Origin: Bacteroidota bacterium
GTDB taxonomy: Bacteria > Bacteroidota > Bacteroidia > Chitinophagales > Chitinophagaceae
Reading direction: 5' to 3'
Assembly (NCBI GenBank): GCA_023437225.1
Contig: JAEZGS010000029.1
Location: forward strand, 1-28,696
DNA length: 28,696 bases
The position numbers and the translations under genes were made by a program. Shown here piece by piece: positions 14,886-21,128 of this stretch; position 1 is the stretch's first letter, and each line of letters opens with the position of its first letter. The notes below the pieces were generated by a model. That model searched no databases and was not told the origin of the DNA. It was given only the letters and a program-made list of their open reading frames with translations.

Positions 14886-17510
14886 CAATTCTGCTTTCGC
14901 CTTTTCAATAACCTGTTGCAGATTGGTTGCATCGGTTCCTCCGGCGGTCGCAAGGTTCTTTTGACCACCACCACCGCCTTTGATAAGGGGAGCAATCGTT
15001 TGCTTGATGAGCTTGCCGGCATCCAGGTTTCTCGCGCTGACAACAGCATCCGAAATGCCTACCGCAACGAAAGGCTTGCCACCTATGACAGATACAATTA
15101 CCGCCATGTAATTATCGAGTTCGCCTTTGATATCAAAACATAATTTCTTCAAGGCATCTGCATTGCTTACATCAACACGAGCGCCGATAAAATCAATTCC
15201 ATTGATCACTTGTTTACCAGCGATCAACTCCTGCCTGATCGATTGCAATGCTTTCGCCTCAAGTTGTTCGATCTTCTTCTTTAATTCAGAATTTTCCGCA
15301 ACAAGTGATTCTACAGCACGCACAACATCTTTCGGATTCTTCAATGCCTCTTTTACGGATGCGATTGTAAATAATTGTTGTTGAAGGTAGGCTTCGGCTG
15401 CAGCTCCTGTGACGGCTTCAACGCGACGAACACCAGCAGCGACGGCAGATTCATGTGTTATCTTAAAGTAACCCAGTTCGCCAGTCGATCCAACATGTGT
15501 GCCTCCGCATAATTCAATAGAATACGTTGGATCCATAATAACCACCCTAACGGTGTCGCCATATTTTTCACCAAACAAAGCCATAGCACCCATTGCGATC
15601 GCCTCATCCTTGCTCATCTGTTGTATCACGACGGGAATATTGGCGCGGATCTTTTCATTGACAAGTTCTTCAACTCGCAAAATTTCATCATCACTCATTT
15701 TTGCAAAATGAGAAAAATCAAAACGCAAATTCTGATCATTCACCAACGATCCTTTCTGCGCAACATGTGATCCAAGTACCTTTCGCAACGCTGCGTGCAA
15801 GAGATGTGTGGCCGAATGATGTAATGCGATCTTAGCACGACGAGCAACATTAACTGTAGCCGTAACTTCAACATCCATCTCATCGGGCAATGCATCGGCG
15901 AAGTGTACAATAAGATCATTTTCTTTTTTGGTATCTGTTATTTCGATCTTATATCCATTGAAATCGATAATCCCCTGGTCGCCCACCTGTCCACCGCTTT
16001 CAGCATAGAACGGTGTCTTATCCAATACAAGCTGAAAAGATTCCTTTCCTTTCGATAACACTTTTCTGTACTTGATCACTGAAGCTTTTGTTTCAAGCGA
16101 ATCGTAACCGACGAACTCAACATTCGCATCGTCCTTTAATATGATCCAGTCGCCTGTTTCCAATGCACCCGCAGCACGACTCCTGTTTTTCTGTTGCTGC
16201 ATTTCAGCATCGAACGACTTCTCGTCAACCGATAGGCTTTGTTCGTTTGCGATAAGTCGCGTTAAGTCTAACGGAAATCCATACGTATCGTAGAGTTCGA
16301 AAACTTCCTTACCCGATAATGTTTTTTCACCAGATGCAGCAGTAGTGCTGATCATCTCATCGATCTTCTTCAAACCTTTTTCAAGAGTTCTTAAAAATGC
16401 TTCTTCTTCTTCGCGGATGACCTTTGCAACGAAATCCTGTTGCTGATGCAATTCTCCAAAGACGTTTTCAAACTGTTTCGCCAGAACGGGAACAAGGTTG
16501 GTAAGAAGTGGTTGCTTCACATCAAGATAAGAGTAATAATACCTTACGGCGCGGCGAAGGATGCGGCGTATAACGTAGCCTGCTCCTGTGTTTGAAGGCA
16601 ATTGTCCATCAGCGATGGTAAAGCATATTGCCCGTATGTGATCTGCGATCACGCGAAATGCAACGTCCTGCTTTGAATCTGAGCCGGTATATTTCTTATT
16701 GCTTGATTTTTCTGTCGCTTCTATGGTGCCTGAAAAAAGATCGGTATCGTAATTAGAGGTCTTGCCCTGTATAACACGCACCAATCGTTCCAATCCCATA
16801 CCGGTATCAACATGCGTTGAAGCAAGTGGTTCCAGGGAGCCATCTTTCAAGCGATTGTATTGAATGAATACGTTGTTCCATATCTCGATGACCTGTGGAT
16901 GATCTTTATTCACCAATTGATTACCGGGGATTTGGGCGATCTCTTCATCGGAACGAAGATCAACATGTATTTCGGAGCAGGGGCCACAAGGGCCGGTATC
17001 ACCCATCTCCCAGAAGTTGTCTTTCTTATTACCAAAAACAATGTGGTCTTCGGGAAGCAAGGTCTTCCATTTAGCCAGTGCTACTGTAGATGCGGGAAGG
17101 TTTTCTCTCGGATCGCCCTCAAATACACTGGCATAGATGCGATCAACGGGTATCTTATAAACCTTAGTGAGCAGTTCGAAACTCCATTCGATCGCTTCAT
17201 TTTTGAAGTAATCGCCGAAGCTCCAGTTGCCCAGCATTTCAAACATGGTATGATGGTATGTATCGACACCAACCTCTTCAAGGTCATTGTGCTTACCACT
17301 AACACGCAAACATTTCTGAGTATCTGCAATGCGAGGATAGGGAGCTTTCTTATTGCCAAGAAAATAATCTTTGAACTGGTTCATACCAGCGTTGGTGAAA
17401 AGCAGTGTGGGATCGTTCTTCACAACAATCGGTGCTGAAGGAACGATCTGGTGATCTTTCGATCGGAAGAACTCAAAGAATTTGCTTCTTATCTCGGCAC
17501 TGGTCATCAT
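14871..17510 (-). CDS. alaS: Alanyl-tRNA synthetase
   Basis: Charges tRNA-Ala and edits mischarged Ser and Gly. The 879 residues match the family length. Visible features are the N-terminal class II core (FTNAGMNQFKDYFLG, YHHTMFEMLGNWSFGDYFK, MGDTGPCGPCSEIH, GMGLERLV), the editing domain (HSATHLLHAALRKVLG and CGGTHVGS, its zinc ligands), and the C-terminal C-Ala domain ending GGGGGQKNLATAGG. Two adjacent ATGs start the frame; the first is taken. The last four residues (GNEN) and the TGA stop are encoded by heptamer repeat units, so the array has reached into the 3' end of an essential gene. A promoter candidate lies at 17579-17605. Confidence 0.97.
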   Translation of the reverse strand: MMTSAEIRSKFFEFFRSKDHQIVPSAPIVVKNDPTLLFTNAGMNQFKDYFLGNKKAPYPRIADTQKCLRVSGKHNDLEEVGVDTYHHTMFEMLGNWSFGDYFKNEAIEWSFELLTKVYKIPVDRIYASVFEGDPRENLPASTVALAKWKTLLPEDHIVFGNKKDNFWEMGDTGPCGPCSEIHVDLRSDEEIAQIPGNQLVNKDHPQVIEIWNNVFIQYNRLKDGSLEPLASTHVDTGMGLERLVRVIQGKTSNYDTDLFSGTIEATEKSSNKKYTGSDSKQDVAFRVIADHIRAICFTIADGQLPSNTGAGYVIRRILRRAVRYYYSYLDVKQPLLTNLVPVLAKQFENVFGELHQQQDFVAKVIREEEEAFLRTLEKGLKKIDEMISTTAASGEKTLSGKEVFELYDTYGFPLDLTRLIANEQSLSVDEKSFDAEMQQQKNRSRAAGALETGDWIILKDDANVEFVGYDSLETKASVIKYRKVLSKGKESFQLVLDKTPFYAESGGQVGDQGIIDFNGYKIEITDTKKENDLIVHFADALPDEMDVEVTATVNVARRAKIALHHSATHLLHAALRKVLGSHVAQKGSLVNDQNLRFDFSHFAKMSDDEILRVEELVNEKIRANIPVVIQQMSKDEAIAMGAMALFGEKYGDTVRVVIMDPTYSIELCGGTHVGSTGELGYFKITHESAVAAGVRRVEAVTGAAAEAYLQQQLFTIASVKEALKNPKDVVRAVESLVAENSELKKKIEQLEAKALQSIRQELIAGKQVINGIDFIGARVDVSNADALKKLCFDIKGELDNYMAVIVSVIGGKPFVAVGISDAVVSARNLDAGKLIKQTIAPLIKGGGGGQKNLATAGGTDATNLQQVIEKAKAELGNEN

Positions 17511-17578
17511 ATAACTTTGTTGAATGATTGGGCTAAGGAATTATTTGTTACTTTGCCTCTCGTAAAAAAATAGTGGTG

Positions 17579-17605
17579 CAAAAGTACATCGCAATGTTAC
17601 GTCAA
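17579..17605 (-). promoter_or_regulatory. Candidate alaS promoter
   Basis: On the minus strand TACTTTTG (17579-17586) is an exact -7 match. TTG (17603-17605) lies 16 nt upstream, slightly closer than usual. The leader would be about 63 nt. A small inverted repeat, ATAAC TTTT GTTAT, lies at about 17608-17621. Confidence 0.45.
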
Positions 17606-17654
17606 ACATAACTTTTGTTATCACTTTCATAACCAGCTCGTATAAGGCTGCTGC

Positions 17655-18626
17655 ATGAAGAAGATCAAATATTATTATAACACCAATACCCTCCGTTATG
17701 AAAAGCTGGAGACCCCTCTGCGCGTTAAGTTGTTGCGGGTATTAGGTTTTATTTCTGCAGCACTCGTAACGGCCGTCATCATTGTTTCCGTCGCTTACCG
17801 TTACTTCCCATCGGCAAATGAAAAAAGGCTTCTCGCAGAAAATGACGAACTGGAGCAGCACCTGAAAGTTCTTGATGCGCAGGCAAGGAAACTGGATCAG
17901 CGTATGGCCGAGTTGGAGGACCGCGACAATGAGGTTTACCGTGCCATATTTGAAGCCAATCCAATACCAGACAGTGCCCGCGCAAAAGAGATCGAGCAGG
18001 CGGCGGAACTGGCCACTGTAATGCGCATGAGGCAGGACCAGCTGGAAGCATCGATCGCCAGGACGCTTCAAACACTCGAGAACCGGATGATCGTTCAACA
18101 ACAATCCTACGGCCAGATCGTCAGCTTTATAAAAAACAAGGAAGATCTTTTGGCTTCAACGCCTGCTATCCAACCTGTCAGCAATGAAGATCTCAAGCGG
18201 GTGGCATCGGGATTTGGATATCGTATCGATCCTATCTATAAAACGACCCGGTTCCATGCCGGACTGGATTTTACTGCGCCGCAGGGAACACCGATATATG
18301 CTACCGCGAATGGGGTGATACGCACTGCGGGCAATTCAGGCAATGGTTATGGGAATCATGTGGTGATCAACCATGGGTATGGATATGAAACGCTTTATGC
18401 GCATATGTACCGTGTGAAGGCGAAGCGCGGACAGCGCGTTAAGAGAGGCGAAATCATTGGTTATGTGGGCAATACCGGAAAGTCGACCGGACCTCACTGC
18501 CACTATGAAGTGCATAAGAACGGCCGCCCGATCGATCCTGTTTACTTTTTTTACAACGATCTCACCCCCGAGCAATTCGACCGTATCCTGAAGATGGCAG
18601 CGGCAAGTAATCAGAGCTTTGATTAA
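17655..18626 (+). CDS. M23 family (LytM-type) metallopeptidase
   Basis: A 323-residue membrane-anchored peptidoglycan endopeptidase. A cytoplasmic N-terminus (MKKIKYYYNTNTLRYEKLET) is followed by one membrane helix (about 31-48) and a coiled coil (about 55-150, rich in Glu, Arg and Leu). The LytM domain (about 185-300) has its zinc and catalytic residues intact: His201 and Asp205 (FHAGLDF), His250 (YAHMY), and His281 and His283 (HCHYEV). It is predicted to cleave peptide cross-links in the periplasm during growth or division. The layout resembles envelope-bound M23 proteins next to alaS in other Bacteroidota (recalled, not checked). It is divergent from alaS. A GAATTGA array begins 2 nt after its stop. 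Confidence 0.93.
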   Translation: MKKIKYYYNTNTLRYEKLETPLRVKLLRVLGFISAALVTAVIIVSVAYRYFPSANEKRLLAENDELEQHLKVLDAQARKLDQRMAELEDRDNEVYRAIFEANPIPDSARAKEIEQAAELATVMRMRQDQLEASIARTLQTLENRMIVQQQSYGQIVSFIKNKEDLLASTPAIQPVSNEDLKRVASGFGYRIDPIYKTTRFHAGLDFTAPQGTPIYATANGVIRTAGNSGNGYGNHVVINHGYGYETLYAHMYRVKAKRGQRVKRGEIIGYVGNTGKSTGPHCHYEVHKNGRPIDPVYFFYNDLTPEQFDRILKMAAASNQSFD

Positions 18627-18628
18627 CC

Positions 18629-18712
18629 GAATTGAGAATTGAGAATTGAGAATTCTGACCCTCTTTTATCTTATTTTCCCGTTTCCCATTTCCCATTTCC
18701 CATTTCCCTTTT
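18629..18712. repeat. Two heptamer arrays after the M23 gene
   Basis: GAATTGA is repeated three times, with a fourth partial unit, at 18629-18653, starting 2 nt after the M23 stop codon. After a short AT-rich spacer, CCCATTT-type units follow at 18678-18712 (five units). One array is purine-rich and the next pyrimidine-rich, as in the inverted pairs elsewhere, but complementarity here is weak. The gap to the AraC gene holds nothing else recognisable. Confidence 0.85.
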
Positions 18713-18791
18713 TCCTCTTATGTTAAATGCTTCTCCTTACCAGCCAGAAAAATCTAAGTGTTTTTAACTAGTTCGGCTTAATTTCACTCTC

Positions 18792-19742
18792 ATGTTCCAG
18801 GCCCCCGATATACTTTCTGTGGCTTATAAGCAGCCGATTATGCAGGATTCGTTGGAGTTGTTGCACGAAAAAGAGCAGCAAACGCCAGGCTCCGTGCAAT
18901 ACAATATCCGGAGGTACCGCCGTCACAAGCAGTGGAACATGGAAGATACCGGCATGGTGATCTACTCCTTTAAGAAAGAGGATCGCCAGGATAATCACCT
19001 GGAACTTCGCTTCTGTTTACTGGGTAATGTCTATTGCAGGCAGAAAGAGATCGAGTGCGACAAATGCAAGGTTCATGCAACACGGTCCTGTGCTGAACGC
19101 ATCGAAACGATCGATGTGATCAGTTTCCGGTTTTCCTCCACACATCTTTCGCAATTCACCAGGCCCGTAGCGAAAGAGGATACACTCATCAATGAAGTGC
19201 TTGAGTTCCGCCACCCTTCATCCTTTACGCGGATACTAACACTCTGCTCGAAAACACGCATGTTGCTCGACGGATTGTTGAATCACAATTACACCGATAC
19301 ACTGGAAAATATTTTTATCAATGCACAAACCCAGATGCTGTTATTGTACAGCATGGAATGCATGATAGGTGAGCGTGATGTTGAAATCTTCCAGTGTAAA
19401 TTCCTTGCAAACGAAGCCGATCGCGAAAAGATCATCAAAGCTCGTGAGATCCTCATTGAACATATCGGTGAGCCTATCACTATTAAAGAATTGAGTCGCA
19501 AAGTTGCGATCAATGAATGTTATTTAAAAAAAGGTTTTAAGGAGCTTTTCGGTACAACAATATTCGATTTTTACCAGGGCCAGCGCATGGAGCATGCACG
19601 CTATCTTCTTTATGATAAGGGTCTCAGTGTTACAGAAGTTTCATTAATGCTCGGCTATTCATCCATCTCACATTTTTCTACAGCTTTTAAGAAGCACACA
19701 GGCATCAAACCTTGTGAACTCCTCTTTCCAACCCGCAATTAA
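18792..19742 (+). CDS. AraC-family regulator with a cysteine cluster
   Basis: A 316-residue transcription factor. The C-terminal ~100 residues hold the two helix-turn-helix motifs of the AraC/XylS family (ITIKELSRKVAINECYLKKGFKELFG and LSVTEVSLMLGYSSISHFSTAFKKHTGIKP). The N-terminal part has no recognisable arabinose-type cupin signature. It contains a cluster of five cysteines at 75, 82, 89, 92 and 100, including CDKC, that could bind a metal or sense redox state (inference). The general layout is like siderophore-type AraC regulators (PchR/YbtA group). The stop codon is 2 nt from that of the convergent acyltransferase gene. No regulated target is evident nearby. Confidence 0.9.
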   Translation: MFQAPDILSVAYKQPIMQDSLELLHEKEQQTPGSVQYNIRRYRRHKQWNMEDTGMVIYSFKKEDRQDNHLELRFCLLGNVYCRQKEIECDKCKVHATRSCAERIETIDVISFRFSSTHLSQFTRPVAKEDTLINEVLEFRHPSSFTRILTLCSKTRMLLDGLLNHNYTDTLENIFINAQTQMLLLYSMECMIGERDVEIFQCKFLANEADREKIIKAREILIEHIGEPITIKELSRKVAINECYLKKGFKELFGTTIFDFYQGQRMEHARYLLYDKGLSVTEVSLMLGYSSISHFSTAFKKHTGIKPCELLFPTRN

Positions 19743-19744
19743 TT

Positions 19745-20854
19745 TCATTTGGCAGTAGCCAGTAGCGGCCTCTTGTTCACACGATCCAGAAGGAAACGGC
19801 GAATGGGCTTATCTATCGTAATGAAGATGAAGTAAGCAAATGCAATAAGCAGTATGGTTCCTATCGGTATCATCGCTGTCATTACTGCCATGGATGGTTT
19901 CCTGCTTTCAATATAACTCAGAAAGATCCACAGGAACGGGTAGTGTATCATGTAAAGAGGATAGGATATATCGCCGAGGAATTTACAAAGACCCTTCCAC
20001 ATGGAAGTTAACTGCGCACCAACACCCAGAGCAATAAGAAACGGAAAGTAAAAGATCACTATGAGCGGATCCATTACTTTATTCCAGTCGTCAATGTATG
20101 GAACGAGGAAGCTGATGAACAGCAGGACTGCGAGTGCAAAAAAACCGAGTGATGATCTGAGGATCCATCCTGAACGAAATACCAACAAGCCTGCAAGGAA
20201 TGAATAGAAAACTCTGATGCCACCGGCTCTTGCATTATCGCCTCCCCATCCAACTCCCAGGAATCCGGATGAAAACGATTCGTAGAACAGAGCACCTGCT
20301 CCTATGATGACCAGCAGCCACAAAAATTTATTGCGTATCCTGATAAGCAGGAATGCGTAAAGAATGTTTGCGACATACTCCCAGAAGAGCGACCATGATG
20401 GAGCGTTGAGATGAAAGAGGTTAAAATATCTTTCAGGCACCAATGGGTATGGTATCATGAGGCATGATGTAATGAACATCTGCAGCGATTTGATCATGCC
20501 ATATTTATCAAAAAGATTGCTGTATGGATCGAACACAAATGCGATCAATCCGATGATCGATCCGATGATCACCATCGGGTGCAGACGAATCAAACGCAGT
20601 TTGAAGAACCTCGCAAAGCCAATGCTGGTAAGCTTTGCGTCGTATGCATACGCGATCACAAATCCAGAGAGACAAAAGAAAAAATCAACAGCGAGATATG
20701 CATGTGCAATAAAGCTTTCTTTATAATCGGGCACCACAAACTCCATAAAATGAAATACAACAACTGCAATTGCAGCTATGCCACGAAGACCATCTAATAT
20801 TTCGAAGTGTTGTTTTGATCTGTGATGTTCAGGATGAAGCGTTGTCGATTTCAT
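19745..20854 (-). CDS. Acyltransferase 3 family membrane protein (OafA-like)
   Basis: A 369-residue integral membrane protein with about ten hydrophobic helices. The N-terminal signature ILDGLRGIAAIAVVVFHF contains the Arg and His (Arg24, His35) expected of the family. WSLFWEYVANILYA and the late motif GDISYPLYMIHYP are also typical. Members transfer acetyl or other acyl groups to surface sugars such as O-antigen or exopolysaccharide; the acceptor here is unknown. The gene stands alone, with a perfect -7 box 8 nt before the ATG. It is divergent from the S8 peptidase gene. Confidence 0.92.
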   Translation of the reverse strand: MKSTTLHPEHHRSKQHFEILDGLRGIAAIAVVVFHFMEFVVPDYKESFIAHAYLAVDFFFCLSGFVIAYAYDAKLTSIGFARFFKLRLIRLHPMVIIGSIIGLIAFVFDPYSNLFDKYGMIKSLQMFITSCLMIPYPLVPERYFNLFHLNAPSWSLFWEYVANILYAFLLIRIRNKFLWLLVIIGAGALFYESFSSGFLGVGWGGDNARAGGIRVFYSFLAGLLVFRSGWILRSSLGFFALAVLLFISFLVPYIDDWNKVMDPLIVIFYFPFLIALGVGAQLTSMWKGLCKFLGDISYPLYMIHYPFLWIFLSYIESRKPSMAVMTAMIPIGTILLIAFAYFIFITIDKPIRRFLLDRVNKRPLLATAK

Positions 20855-20862
20855 AGGCCGGG

Positions 20863-20870
20863 CAAAGATA
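20863..20870 (-). promoter_or_regulatory. -7 box of the acyltransferase gene
   Basis: On the minus strand TATCTTTG matches the consensus exactly, 8 nt before the ATG at 20854, implying a leader of only a few nucleotides. No TTG is found about 20 nt further upstream. Confidence 0.5.
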
Positions 20871-20929
20871 GCACAACCCTGCTCGTGGTGTGTTTAACTC
20901 TTGCATCGTTGCAATTAAAATTGTCATTA

Positions 20930-20977
20930 CAACATCAATATTTATTTTACTGCTGTTCACTTCAACACTTGATGTTG
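20930..20977. other. Inverted repeat upstream of the S8 peptidase gene
   Basis: CAACATCAA (20930-20938) and TTGATGTTG (20969-20977) are perfect 9-nt inverted copies separated by 30 nt. They lie in the 274-nt divergent gap between the acyltransferase and S8 genes, just before a -7-like sequence (TACCTTGT, near 20990). This could be an operator pair or a stem-loop, or chance. The rest of the gap (21000-21128) shows no recognisable element. Confidence 0.35.
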
Positions 20978-21128
20978 CTTAATATTCTGTATACCTTGTT
21001 TGTCCTTTCTGCCCGCGTTTAAAGAGCTGGCATCGACCTCGTACCTCTAAACTCATACATCTGGTTATCATTCTGAAGGTGGTAGATCCGTTCCCCGACT
21101 TTCGATCATTCACCTTAAAACTTTCTAC

